NCBI GenBank assembly: GCA_021234155.1 | Contig: JAJEKV010000034.1 | Location: 4,790,028-4,854,027, forward strand | Length of the DNA: 64,000 nucleotides | Source of the DNA: Isoetes taiwanensis | Taxonomy: Eukaryota > Streptophyta > Lycopodiopsida > Isoetales > Isoetaceae | Direction: 5' to 3' | Shown: in pieces, positions 36,707 through 47,763 of the stretch | Layout of the letters: each line of letters opens with the position of its first letter | Numbering within the stretch: the stretch's first letter is position 1 | Translations under genes and position numbers: made by a program | Notes under the pieces: model-generated | Told to the model about the DNA's origin: nothing | The model's input: the letters and a program-made list of their open reading frames with translations, nothing else | Database searches by the model: none

Positions 36707-36722
36707 TTTTGGGGGGCTTGTG
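36707..36722 (-). repeat. Right terminal inverted repeat of CACTA-like element
   Basis: Plus strand ttttggggggcttgtg, the complement of the left end with one mismatch. Followed by the duplicated tct and the resumed pol frame. Confidence 0.8.
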
Positions 36723-36725
36723 TCT

Positions 36726-37998
36726 CCAGAAAAGCTTCGCTCCCGCCACCGTCAGTTTCTCAGAGAGGTCCGTGACTATACCATGGTTGCAGGCCATTTG
36801 TACAAACGCGGCAAAGACATGGTCCTCAGACGTTGTGTCCTTCCTCATGAGGTGCCCGATATTGTTCGACAAGCCCACGATGGGCTTGGTGGTGGTCATT
36901 TTAGTGGTGACGCCACGGCACGCAAAATTCTTCTGGCAGGATACTTCTGGCCCACGCTCTTCAAAGATGCCCACGCTTATGCTCGCGACGCGTGTGGCGT
37001 CTGTCGTGATGTGGGAAAGCCCGGCGGCCCGGGACGCTCGCCCTTGACGCCGGTCCGCCACGCCACATCCCTTCACAAATGGGGAATGGATTTTTGTGGG
37101 GCCCATGGACCCACCGGGCGCGGCACACCCGCGTTCGCTATATTCGGTCATCACGGATTATGCTACCAAATGGGCGAAGCTTGTGCACTTCCGCATAACA
37201 ACGCTGCCGCCCGGCCCACCAAGGTCCTCTACACGCATATCATCACGGCGTTTTGGTTGTCCCACCGGAACTTGTTAGTGATCGTATGCGTGCATTTGTC
37301 AATCATACTATCAAAGAGTCGACGGATTATCTTCACATCCAACACCTAAGAGTACACCCTATTATCCTCGTGAAATGGCTTGGAAAGTACCAACAAAACA
37401 CTCATCACCGTTCTCAAGAAAATTTGTGACGCCACAAGATTAGTTGGCGAGAAAAGTTGCCCTCTTGTTCTTTGGGCTTACAACACTAGTTTCAAAATAG
37501 CTACTTGGTCACACTCCCTTCAAACCGGGTTTATGGTCAAGAAGCTCTCATGCCTTTTGAATATATTCTTCCAACTCTCCGTTTTCAACTTGCTACAGCC
37601 CATAATCCACCTGCTGCACTCAAGGAAAGGGTTTATCAATTGGAACGGTTGGATGAACTTAGGCGCGATGCTTACATTCGTGTTCTTCATGGACAACAGC
37701 TGCAAAAATCTTTACATAACAAACGTCTTAAGACAAAAACATTCAAAGAAGGTGATTTGGTTCTTCTTTATGATTCTCGTTACAAAAATTTTCCGGCAAG
37801 TTAAAGTTTCGTTGGCTTTGGTCCATTATCAAATCATTCAAGTTGTGCAACCCAGTGTTTTCAAGCTGGCCGAACTAGATGGCACTCCATTACCTACACT
37901 GGTTAATGGCTTTCGCCTCAAACAATTTCATGCAACAAATACAGACAGTCATACACCAGATGCAACATCAGAAATTGACTCCACAGATGGTGACTAAA
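36726..37998 (+). pseudogene. Element D integrase (3' continuation of pol)
   Basis: It resumes with PEKLRSRHRQFLREV in the frame left at 25689. The zinc-binding HHCC region runs HDGLGGGH ... CGVC (about 36880-37010), then the core start WGMDFCG, and after several frameshifts AYNTS and the C-terminal part GQEALMPFEYILPTLR, RVYQLERLDELRRDA, FKEGDLVLLYDSR. At the end (VFKLAELDGTPLPTLVNGFRLKQF) it resembles the usual C-terminus of plant Ty3 integrases. No chromodomain is visible here. Multiple shifts leave it inactive as read. Confidence 0.82.
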
Positions 37999-38930
37999 GA
38001 CGCATATTTATATTATAGAGGCAAATTTTTTACAAAATGAGGACGAGCCCATCTATTTCCGCTATATGCGCGCCGCTCTATGGGCGTGCCCTATTTTACA
38101 AAATCCTAAGGAGAAAAACCCTCTACTCGGGTTTGGAAAAAGGTGATACTGCTCCGAGATGTGGTAGTAGTTCTGCTCCGATCAGTAGCGGGTGAATCAC
38201 CACCTCCATCCCGTTGGTAAGGATCGGGATGCTCGAATACATCCCCGCACACTACCCATCCCATCCATGCCGCGGTTGTGGCACCTCCACAGGTCCAAGC
38301 AGTCCATCTTGCATGTAATCCACTCCAAGCAGTTAGACGGCATGGTGCACTTGTCGTGAAGTCCAGCCGCAGACATACTGAGCGCCATCGGGTGTCTCAG
38401 CTTCACCCACTGTTCGTCTTATATAGCCAAACGAGGACCTCCCTGTCGACGTGGACCAACAGAAAATTCGCCAACGTGTTCGCAATGCAAGGCTCTTTCT
38501 AATTCCAGAATCTTTTCTCCCGCCGCATATCTAGCCATGGTACCTTCTGACACCTTCGTTTTAAATGATATCCCACTTCGAGTTGCCAGCATTAAATGAC
38601 CTTCCTTCTTTTCACGCCCGTCGAACATTAAGGTGTGTCCTTTTGCCAGCTGTCACATCAAATCATTCCCTTACGTTTCATCGCCACCGTTCATTGCTTC
38701 TCCCTTTAACCGTTTGGGGACTTAGCCAAAATTTTGCCTCTCCATCGCCTCCTCCGCATCTGTCGCCACCTGGCATCATCAAGGGTTGCTGGTTCATCCT
38801 CATCATGCTCCTTCGCCAACGCTTGTGCGCCCTAAAACCTTTTCGCCTCTCTGCGTTTTTCGTCTTCCGCTCTCCGCAATCCGCCTTCTCAAGCGCATTC
38901 TCCCCGCTCCTTTTCCGGCGCTCATGTCAT
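37999..38930. other. Spacer between integrase and extra ORF of element D
   Basis: No coherent frame. C/T-rich from about 38560, with short open stretches only. It probably holds the untranslated leader of the downstream ORF. Confidence 0.5.
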
Positions 38931-41921
38931 AGCTCACGCACCCAAATTTCCTACTCTTCTAGCTTCTGCTCCAAGGGATCCGGCTTCTTTCGAGTCTGTG
39001 TCTTTCTCGACACCCACCTTTCGCGAGGCCCTTGTTGGTCCGAATCGGGAAGTCGTGGAACACCAGCAGCTTTATGAATTCTCGCCAAATGGACCTCCGC
39101 CCCAAATCGAACAATTGAAGCGGTTCATCGCCACATCATCAACAGCCCGAACGGATATGCTATCGTGGTCGATGGCACCACCATTTTGCTTACTTCAGCC
39201 CCCTGATTTACGAGGTATTTCAGATTCCTTTGCAAAACCCTTCTTTATCTTGGGCTGCCTTACGGGACATAGATGTCACTCGGTTTAACTCCGCTTATCA
39301 AGCCAACATGCATCGCCTCACCAATATTGCCAAAAGCCATGACACTTTTGTCAAGTTTACGTGGCGCAAAATTGCTTGGTATTCTATCAAGAACACCCAT
39401 ATCAATAAGCCGTTCTATAATATGGTGATCACAGCCATCTGCTCCAACAACCATATTGATTGGCCACAGCTGTTGTTTTACCGCCTCCTTCATGAAGTCG
39501 ACCGGTTGAAGCTGCCCCTCCTCGTCTTTGGCCTTCGGTGGATGGCCATCTTCAAGCCATCATTAAATGCGTTACCTTCCTCCCTCACCTTCTGTTTCTT
39601 ATGCTTCCACTCAGCAGTCCCTTCATTCCCTTCCTCAAACTCAGCAGGCTGCTCCTTCACACCCTTCTTCTCCTGGTCATGATCAACGCAACGCCACGCA
39701 TGTCACTGTCTCCTCTTCCTCCACTGAAACCGCGCCCTCCTCTTCCCGTCATGTCTCTCAAACATCTCAGACAAGGCAGCAACAAGGCCCTGCTCCTCCA
39801 CATCCTCGCCAGCTTTTGTATCAATACCAGCAGGATGTTCAAGCCGCTGCCCTGAAGCTCCAAGAATCACAGGACGCTCTCATGAGTGGTGTTCAAGCGT
39901 CCCTGGAGGCCTCGGATGCCGTTCAACGAGACCTTCACGCTGCCAACACACAAGTTCAAACTCTGGAGGACAAACTTCAAGAAAAGCACGAGGCTCTTTT
40001 AGAGGCCCGTGAGGCACTCAAGACTGCCCACGATCAAAACAGCCTGCTTGCTGATCAACAGGCTCAGTTGCAGTCCACAATTCAGGAATTGCTGGATCAT
40101 GTCAAAGCCAAGGATACCCTCTTGGGCGACAAGGAGAAAGACCTTGGCAAACTCAACACCTTGTATACTGAGCTTTCTCAAAATTACTGCCAGCAAGTTC
40201 AGGACCACACAGAACGTGATTCTCGAATCATTTCTTTAGAAGCTCCGCTGTCCACGCTGACCTCTCAGCTCACGCCTCTCCAAGCTCAGCTTACGGAGGC
40301 TCAGAAACAGAAAATTATTGATGACGCAGAGATTGCCACGCTCCGACTCAATCCTCCTGGGCAATCCTCTTCACATGCCACGCTTCCTCAAAAACGGGTT
40401 CGTGATCAGTCCCGCCTTCTGTTAGAAAAGGAGAACCGGATCCGTGACCTCGAACAACAGCTACAGCAAGCTGTTTAGTCTGCTGATGAGGCACAAACCA
40501 AACAAGAAGGCTACATTACCATCGTCCTCAACATGCCAGTCGACTTCTCTATTCCTTCCAGTTATCTCGATTATGTGGTTGCCCGCCGGCACCTCTTTCT
40601 TCTGAAGTAATATGCGGCCGATGGTCCAGTTGATGTCCACCTGCGCACTGAGGATTTTCTTCGGATCTGGCCAGACCTCTCCGTTGAAGACAAAGGTTTA
40701 CTCTGCGCCCTTTTAGTCTTTGACCTCATTCACTGTGAAGATCCGGATTTGATAACCTTCAGAGTTGTTCAGCCGATGGCGTACATTTTCCATGACTTCT
40801 ATCCGGCCGATACACGGGACAAATTTCGTGATGGGCCACATCGAACTTTCGGGGTGACTCCTGATTCAATGGTTGCTCTTGGACAACAACCCATATCTGT
40901 CCGATCATGATAGGACACACGCTCTTCATCAGGAGTACATGCCCGAGCTTGCTCATCATTTACCTCTATGGCAAGCCGAAACGCCGAATGTGGAAGAATC
41001 TTGGGCATCCCGAGGATCTTCCATTTGCCCAAGTTTATATGCGATTTTGGCCGGCTACAATCAATTGCGTGCCCTTCGGATAGCAAGACAAGCACCCACG
41101 GGGCCGGGATAGTCCTCCCGTATATACTCGACTCTCTACTGAGTGGGATCGATGGTGCAAAGCTCTTGATCCCGACCTTGTTAGTGCATTCCGGGAGCAG
41201 GCTCAGCAGCCCACGCCCACGGGCATGGCTCCCTCTCCATATGCTTCACTGGGTGTCCCTCCACGCCCCCAGTTCCTCACCTCTGATTGGCGTCTCCCCT
41301 TTTGGACGAAGGTCATGGATGGCCACGCTGGGTGGATCCTCCCCAGATCTCGACGTATCTTCGGTGGGATCCCCGTTTTGTCCGACGCTCTGAGTGGGAA
41401 GATGGTGCAACCTTGGAACACACTGCAAATTGGATCTATATTGCTAATGAGCGTGGTTGGCAACGGCCCGCTGATGCTCTTCATGGCCTTGATACCTTCT
41501 TGCAGAATGCTGCCACCTCACCCGACCCTTCCGTTCACCGTCAAGCTAGTTTCTGTGCTGCTCTCAAATGCATCCTGGTAAGCTCTTTAAATCGGCAGCG
41601 TCCCATCTTTTATTGCAACCCGAATGCCAGCGTCAGTGCCTTCGGTCTCCAGACCTGCCTTCTCATGGAATGCCAGTTTGTTCCTTCGGAAGCACATGCT
41701 GCCCTGGAAGACATGGTGCGCTCTAAATTTCTCATTGATGCAGATCCTGCCCTTGGGCTCAACACTCCTGATGCTCTTCAGACACGCCAAGACCTCATTG
41801 GCACTTACCATAATGGCGCCCGTCCTCATTCTCGTGAGGATCACTTTCAAACTGTTGGATTCCCGCCCTCGGAAACACTTCCTCCATTTCTTCACACTGA
41901 GTGTCGTTTGGTGGGGGGGAG
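38930..41921 (+). pseudogene. Element D extra ORF in the env position: plant-transposon-protein-like domain and coiled coil
   Basis: About 1000 codons with several frame changes and stops (TAG at 40476, TAA at 40608). The first part has PTFREALVGPNREVVEHQQL and then SLSWAALRDIDVTRFNSAY ... FVKFTWRKIAWYSI ... FYNMVITAICSNNHIDWPQL, the layout of the putative plant transposon protein domain found in Athila-type elements (recognition from memory). A Ser/Gln/Pro-rich linker follows, then a long heptad-rich coiled coil (about 39840-40470: LEDKLQEKHEALLEAREALK, LGDKEKDLGKLNTLYTELSQ). The last part (SEWEDGATLEHTANWIYIAN, HRQASFCAALKCILVSSLNR) is unidentified. No signal peptide or clear membrane anchor was seen, so it is env-positioned but not evidently an envelope protein. 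Confidence 0.7.
41908..41921 (+). promoter_or_regulatory. Polypurine tract of element D
   Basis: ttggtggggggag run ending at the TG of the 3' LTR. Confidence 0.65.
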
Positions 41922-42518
41922 TGTTAGTCCTGTGCCTCCTGGTACAGGACTATTCATGCATACAACGGACCAAGTCAAGTCCAAGGATCCACAGACAGGC
42001 ACGGGTCAGTCGTCAAAGGCCCAGCAAAAGACCAAGCAGCAGACCACGCAGTCAAAGCCCGTGTCTGCTACCAAAAGGCGACGCTCAGACAAGTGACGGC
42101 CCGTCACCGCCTGCGTCAGCGTCAGCGTGATTCCAGGCACTTCAAGAGGCACCGCCAGCATTCCTGCAAATCAGGCCTCCTTCTAGGAGTCGGCACCGAA
42201 ATCAGTCAGAGTGTCTATATTGGGCCAAAGGCCATTGTACTATATATATGAGTAGAGTTAGCACATGAGTTTTTAGATGAGTTTTGAGTCTTGTCTCACT
42301 TCAGTTTTCTCTCTATTGTGAGAGCTCATGTATCTTCATTGACATCAAGGAAGTTGTTCTCATTATTGTGATCTCGTTGTTCTCTTTTTGTTCTGTTCTC
42401 TTTCCCTTGTTCTTTTCTTGCAAATCCCGCGTGACATAGCTCCTGGATTCTCCTGTTAGATCCAAGGGTCCTCACAGAGGGCTGTCTTGCAGGAGTTCCC
42501 GAACCCAGATCCCAAACA
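41922..42518 (+). repeat. 3' LTR of element D
   Basis: 597 bp, the same length as the 5' copy with no indel seen. It is preceded by the polypurine tract. Confidence 0.92.
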
Positions 42519-42845
42519 GTGGTGTGACCGAAGTACTGTAGCCTAGTCCGCGCGGTGTGACCGAAGTACTGTAGCCTAGTTAGCTTAGTTTTAGTTTCAG
42601 TTTCGAAGTACTGTAGCCTAATTAGCTTAGTTTTAGTTTCAGTTTCGAAGTACTGTTTTCAGTTTTCAGTTTTCAGTTTCCAGTTTTCAGTTTTCGAGAG
42701 GCTCAGAATGAGGCTCGGAAGAGCTATCCGCGAGGCTCGGAATGAGGCTCGGAAGAGCTATCCGCGCGGTATGACCGAAGTACTGTAGCCTAGTTCGCGT
42801 GGTGTGCCCGAAGTACTGTAGCCTAGTTAGCTTAGTTTACGTTTG
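42519..42845. repeat. Nested-palindrome array, right part, degenerate
   Basis: Continuation of the array after element D. It starts with gtggtgtgaccgaag, completing the unit broken at 20329. It then mixes pieces of the hairpin unit (GAGGCTCGGAAGAGCTATCC) with a second repeated phrase, gaagtactgtagcctagtt, and a short ttttcagttttcag run. Period and order are irregular. Confidence 0.8.
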
Positions 42846-43237
42846 GAAAAGTAAAAAGTTTGCTATGCATATTCTAACTATGTTCTATGCATTCTAGTAG
42901 CTTAATCACTTCATTATAGTTTTCCAATCCATTTGAACCTCATCTTAAAAGAATTTCCGCGTTAGCCGGAATCGAACCTCCCACCCACAGGGATGAACCA
43001 AGTTAGAATCAAGATTTCTAGTTAATAATATTCACCAAGTGCCATATTGTCTTCGGAAAAGGCTCCACATCGACGACTATTGTTACAGTCCCGCCACCAG
43101 CAAGTAGATAACTTCATCGACTAGTTACAACACGGGATTTTAAGAAGATAAGACTGAATACATCTCTTAGGAAGGGCATCAATCTCAGACATTCAGGCCG
43201 ATGGCAGTGTCTGGTCTAGCTTCCAAGCATAGATGCT
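42846..43237. other. Junction region before the unidentified ORF
   Basis: Contains a tRNA-like stretch on minus (GGTTCGATTCC B box, complement near 42970; A-box-like TGGCACTTGGTGA about 75 bp upstream) that does not fold as a tRNA. The rest may be decayed upstream coding sequence of the unidentified ORF. Confidence 0.35.
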
Positions 43238-43474
43238 TTGAGTAATCAAGAATTACAAGTCATCAAGGCCAAACTGCCCAAGGATAGCAGTACCACCACA
43301 ACACAACCGACTTCTTCTTTATCAGCTTCGATTATCCAAGCTTGCTACACCAACCTCGACAACATCATCTCCGTATGGAAAGATCAAGAAGTCCTTCTAG
43401 CCTCAGAATCTTGGAGGCCAAGTAGAAACAAGAAGAAGCACCACGAGGGATCAAAGACCGCCACAAATAATTGA
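43238..43474 (+). pseudogene. Unidentified-ORF family, copy 1 (fragment)
   Basis: Encodes QELQVIKAKL, a Ser/Thr linker, then NLDNIISVWKDQEVLLASES and a basic tail. The block aligns with NLDNATSMWRDHEDLMAVDA in the ORF at 60769-62294, with similar spacing to a preceding EL/EFQxI motif and a following Lys/Arg-rich stretch. It is therefore a fragment of the same unknown protein family, here without the N-terminal domain. It lies after the H3-like pseudogene and the hairpin array in the same orientation, the same order as in the second copy. Function unknown. Confidence 0.5.
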
Positions 43475-45180
43475 CTACTGCAACGTCATAGATCTCGCAC
43501 ATGGATGCGGAAACATTTAACTCTTGAAAAGAAAAGAAGGGTTAAATAGTCAAAGTTGATGAAGTTTTACATCGTCAACACTCCTATAGCAGCAAATCAG
43601 ATGTCCCAGATGAAGAGTCAATGTGAAGAAGATCGACACAGTCAACACAACAATATCAAACCAGAAGTGAGAAGAAGTATCCTCAAATCTTCTAACATCT
43701 GAGACAGCATGATCCAACATGGAAGATTCTATAGAATAAAGAACATAACCTTCAAGCTTTGGGACAAGACATCAGGACCTCACTTCGTCAACTACGTCAT
43801 CAAGTCCACAAGCATGCATACCTCCCCTAATCAGGAAAGTCAACATCAACATCGAAGTGAGCACAAATAGAAGATATTCAACAAAAGAGAAACGCCAAGG
43901 AAAGGATCATGCAGCAACCCCAAGGAGATCAGGTTTTCCAATGACAGCAGGAAACATCAATTTGCTACTCCAACGGCTAACGAGTACACCAGCTTTTTAA
44001 CAAGCTGGGGGGACGAGAATCAGATAGTGAATATCTTAAACTTATGGATGATAACATCCATGATGGGATTGGGACGAAATTTCGTGTAGATTTTTGTCAT
44101 TTTTGAAAGGATGGGCCCAAGAATTGAGCAGAGCCTCAAAGATTGGAAAGGAAAACGTATGGAGTAACTTAAAATATATACAATTGTTGATAGGTATCCA
44201 ACATATTGAAACCTCTTTGTGAGCTTGATCACCTTGCTAAGAAGGATTCAATAATAGGATAACCATTGACCATGTATATGACGAGTACCTCCACACTATA
44301 AGGAATAATCCGACCCGATGACAAGAAGCAATCTAACAAGTCTGCCAACTTCTTAGATGGCATCAACTCAAAGGTGGGACTATTTCAAGAGTGTAATGAT
44401 TAAGAAAGGGGGAATTCTAGAGTATAGATTACATCTAAAACATGAATAATAATTTAATTGCATAGTCTTTTGTGTGCAAAGGAAATGTCCTCTCGACAAA
44501 AGCTTGTGACTATTGAATTTATATAGATAATTCTTTAACATGCAACCTTGCACTACCTAGATGACGGACATCTTTAAGAGCAAGACTCTTAAGTCTAAAT
44601 CTAGGTCAGTAATTATGGCAAGACTGAGCAAGTATCAGCACCGAATGAACAAGGGTCAAGTTCGACGTCAACAATATCTAGCATTATCACAGGGGGGCTT
44701 TTTTGTGGTTTTATACTTTTTTTTGCATGGTTTTACTATGATTCTGGGCCTGTATTCGTTCATGCATACTATTTGGTATTTCTAGAGTGTCCCTTATCTG
44801 CACCGTCCATCTAGTCCATCTCAAATGATTGTACGGTTGTGGTTTAAGCTTTTTGCATGGATTATCTTGATATGCATTCAAATTAGGCAAACGTACTTTG
44901 CTTCTGTCTTCTTCAAAATCTAGCAAGCAGCCTATTGGTAGTGTGAGGGCGTGGTGCTGGAGTTTCAACTAAAATTTTAGAGGTAAGAAGTGTTGTTTTT
45001 CCGTCTCTTGATTTGATTGTCTTTACGTGGATTAAACCTGAAGAGCATGCCATTTTCCCTTAAGTAATCTATTCTATTGCAGATAATGCTAGATATTGCA
45101 GCGGAGAATGCTTGCAACTGCACATCTGATGCATGCATGGAAAGCTCTAAAAGTGATGTTTTACAGAACGAGTTCTGACG
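43475..45180. other. No gene recognised
   Basis: 43500-44000 is A/G-rich with short helical-looking frames and could be the decayed rest of the unidentified ORF. 44000-45180 has no coherent frame and no repeat that I could see. Confidence 0.4.
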
Positions 45181-45239
45181 CTGGAGTATATGCTTGCCAG
45201 ACCCATACTGGAACTGTGATGCATGCGAAGCTCAAAAAG

Positions 45240-45559
45240 CCATGTTTCCCAGACCTGCCATGATCTCGATGCAAAGAAACACTTTTCTCGCTCCTTGCTT
45301 CAAAAACGTTTCGTTCCTCAAAATTCCTATGCTATTATTGTTCTCGATGCAAAGAACACATTCCACACGATCCTCGCTTGTCGATCCCTAACCCATTCCA
45401 CACAAACCCTAGTTTCAGTTTTCCACTTTTGCCCTAGTTCGCAGCTGATGCTATTATTGTGCCCATTTCACACAAGGACAAATACCTATTGTTGTTAAAT
45501 AAAATATCAAGTATAGCAAATATTAATGCTTGCATTCCTCTAACTGTGTGCAGGCGAAA
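45240..45559 (+). promoter_or_regulatory. Probable 5' untranslated exon and intron of the HUH gene
   Basis: 45240-45420 has the look of a plant 5' leader (C/T-rich, tttcgttcctc, cacaaaccctag). A pyrimidine-containing tract ends in a clean acceptor, ctgtgtgcag, at about 45544-45553, seven bases before the ATG at 45560. No donor was fixed. Confidence 0.4.
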
Positions 45560-46876
45560 ATGAGGAGAATGGCACGCAACAGACGCAACCCACCACGTGC
45601 AGCACGGGCAGGAGTGATTCAAGGCGAAGGAATAACATATGAGATTAATCACCCCCCGCAAGAGGATGCCGTCGCGGCTCAAGAAGCCGAAATCAATGAG
45701 CATGTCGAGGTATTCTGTAATGCATTACATGTAGATAGAACTCTAAGACAGCAAGACCCTGGACCGTCTAGCCCTGTTAGAGATCCTAGCCCAGTGAGAA
45801 GATTAAGAAAAGGGAAGCAGACAATTGTTGAGAATTCTGATGATGATGAACTGATTAGCATACATACGTCCAGTCCAAGTGACACAGATAATTCTGAAAC
45901 CAACAAGAAGAAATGGAAAAAAAGAAAAAAGAAAGGCCAAAGCAAGCGGGTTCGTAAAACAAAAGGGCCAGTTGGTGGTGATATTTCCATAACAATAGGC
46001 ATTGGTGGCACAGATGTGGATCCTAAAATGATAGATAACATTTTAGAATTTTTCATGGACCATTGTTATGCAGGACTAGTTGCAACAGAGCGAGGATCAA
46101 ACCTAGATCACTTGCACTTCCAAGGCACAGCTAAACTCAAAACAGTTGGAGTACGAGGTGCTGCAGCATTATTGAAAGCAGCCATGAGATGGGACACTTC
46201 AAAGCCAGGCGGAGCAAAAATAATGTGCAGGACACTTAAGGACACCAAGTTGCATTGCTTTGAAGGCATGTTGGGTTACTGTATGAAAGATTTTGGTAAA
46301 CCCCATTTCAGTGTTCGTATGCATAATGTGTCATCTGCTGAATTGATGAGAGGAAAAGAGAGATATGCACTTTACGGAGCAGGAGAGATCAAAGATGAGA
46401 TTTGTTTGGATCCCAAAAACCTTCTTAAAAAGGTCCAGCATTTTGCAAATTATAGCATGCACAATCGTCGCAAGCCACCTCTAACATATGCAATTACAGA
46501 GATGATTAGAACAGGCAAATTTTATCTAAGTGCACAATGGGCTATACCTACAAATGGGCAGAATCTAGACCAAAGAAGAGTTGAAACAGCATATGACTTG
46601 ATGATGAATCCAGCCCAGGCTACTCGTGAGAAAGTTTCTTTAGTTTTATGGGGACCGCCACCAACAAACACAGCACAGTCCTCAAGAGCTCGTAGCAGTA
46701 ATCCATTTGCTAATCCACCAAGGTATTTTGACGAGCCTCAACCCGTAAACGAAGACCCAGATGAAATTATTGAGGCACATGTTGCAGACCGAGTTCAAAA
46801 TACAATTGTAGTTGGTGATGCAGGCGATGATGAAATCTACCTAACAAACTGGAACTCATCCTTTGTAGCAGTTTAA
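45560..46876 (+). CDS. HUH-endonuclease (Rep-like) protein, candidate Replitron-type transposase
   Basis: Uninterrupted frame of 438 codons from ATG 45560; the start was chosen because a splice acceptor lies just upstream. Residues 1-130 are basic then acidic/Ser-rich with KKKWKKRKKKGQ, a nuclear-localisation-like patch near 115-135. A Rep-type nuclease follows: ISITIGIGG (strand 1, about 142-150), LVATERGSNLDHLHFQG with the HUH metal-binding pair H184/H186, and GYCMKD with nucleophile-like Tyr240 and Lys243 (motif III YxxK). A degenerate Walker-A-like WGPPPTN lies near 364-370 without the GK[ST] core, so an active helicase is unlikely. HUH enzymes nick single strands and join covalently through Tyr. 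An intact frame amid decayed repeats suggests recent activity or selection. Alternatives: an integrated CRESS-virus Rep relative or a host-recruited copy. Confidence 0.7.
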   Translation: MRRMARNRRNPPRAARAGVIQGEGITYEINHPPQEDAVAAQEAEINEHVEVFCNALHVDRTLRQQDPGPSSPVRDPSPVRRLRKGKQTIVENSDDDELISIHTSSPSDTDNSETNKKKWKKRKKKGQSKRVRKTKGPVGGDISITIGIGGTDVDPKMIDNILEFFMDHCYAGLVATERGSNLDHLHFQGTAKLKTVGVRGAAALLKAAMRWDTSKPGGAKIMCRTLKDTKLHCFEGMLGYCMKDFGKPHFSVRMHNVSSAELMRGKERYALYGAGEIKDEICLDPKNLLKKVQHFANYSMHNRRKPPLTYAITEMIRTGKFYLSAQWAIPTNGQNLDQRRVETAYDLMMNPAQATREKVSLVLWGPPPTNTAQSSRARSSNPFANPPRYFDEPQPVNEDPDEIIEAHVADRVQNTIVVGDAGDDEIYLTNWNSSFVAV

Positions 46877-47763
46877 TGCTTTCTAGTATCACAATGCTAG
46901 AAAACCATAGCAACTATTTCTATTCCATCTCTCATTCCTATGTTTGTTGTACAATTGTTATTGTAATACTTTCTTTCAACTGCAATTAACCTCTTTTACT
47001 GCACATTCATGCAGGATATTGATCACCCCAACATGACACCTATACATCAATGCACCACTTGCTCCTCAAGTCAACAATGACAATGAAGCGTAAATTATTA
47101 TAGTCCCCGAGAGCCCATCGAAAGTGAAAACGAACCTCAATTAGTTCCTCCAAAGACGGCCACGACCACCACCTCCATATGGTGAAGACCCCATTGACGT
47201 GATTTCATTATGGCTAGTCGGATATATCAATGACATGAGGTCATCCATGCAAAAGAAATCGAAACGCATTAAACTCCATTGAAGCCTTTATACATGATGC
47301 ACATGTTCGTTGGACGTTGATCGGCAAAGGCGCTATGCACTCAAATCAACAGTGCTCCATGCTATTTGCGGACTATTCCTTAGACAAATCAACCAAGATG
47401 TCTCCCCGCATTATAGGACACATTTGATTTTAAGGTATACAAACACCATAATATATGTTTTCCATCACACATTGACATTCTATGTCATTTCTACACATTA
47501 TTCAATAATATTGTAGTTCTAATGCTTTATAATTTTTCCTTTCATATTTTAGCTTTTTTTTTTAAATTTACATTCTATTGCAATTATTTCCAACATTCAA
47601 TTGTTACCCTAACATAAACCATTGCATTATTAAAAAACATATGAAAATCCCCCTAAGACCCCCTTTGGTTTGGGTGCATATTCACACGGGGGGTCACGTA
47701 GGGCAGCGAGAGCCCTTAAATTATATTATATACGTATGAAATTGACACCATATAGTACATTAA
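46877..47763. other. 3' flank of the HUH gene, no gene
   Basis: Poly-A-signal-like AT-rich sequence follows the stop (ttgttattgtaatac near 46955). From 47030 there are only short frames. No terminal repeat of an element was identified. Confidence 0.45.

Larger units (their letters stand above)
25690..36722. mobile_element. CACTA-like DNA transposon with CACAAG termini, inserted in element D pol
   Basis: Termini are inverted repeats: CACAAGGCCCCCAAAA at 25690-25705, and the complement of 36707-36722 reads CACAAGCCCCCCAAAA. The 3-bp direct repeat tct (25687-25689 and 36723-36725) is the target duplication, and removing the insert restores the pol frame exactly (PTLS to PEKLRS). A 3-bp duplication with CAC-starting ends fits the CACTA (En/Spm) superfamily, though CACAAG is not the usual CACTA/CACTG. 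Without the nested LINE it is about 4.2 kb. The interior has subterminal short repeats (actagt, ccatat-ggttatac) and almost no coding sequence. Confidence 0.8.
20330..42518 (+). mobile_element. Element D: Ty3-type LTR retrotransposon (Tat/Athila-like) with extra 3' ORF
   Basis: Two 597-bp LTRs (20330-20926 and 41922-42518) start TGTTAG and end CAAACA. The 5-bp target duplication is gcggt (20325-20329) against gtggt (42519-42523), differing by one C-to-T change. Gene order is gag, protease, RT, RNase H, integrase, then a long ORF region before the 3' LTR. The DNA transposon at 25690-36722 splits pol; without it the element is about 11.2 kb. The primer site and the extra ORF before the 3' LTR point to the Tat/Athila group. 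LTRs differ at about 16 positions by eye, all but one transitions. Confidence 0.92.

Noticed and set aside
42955-43055. tRNA gene on the minus strand (GGTTCGATTCC box)
   Set aside because: T-stem and acceptor stem do not pair, and no anticodon arm could be placed. At most a decayed tRNA-derived repeat.
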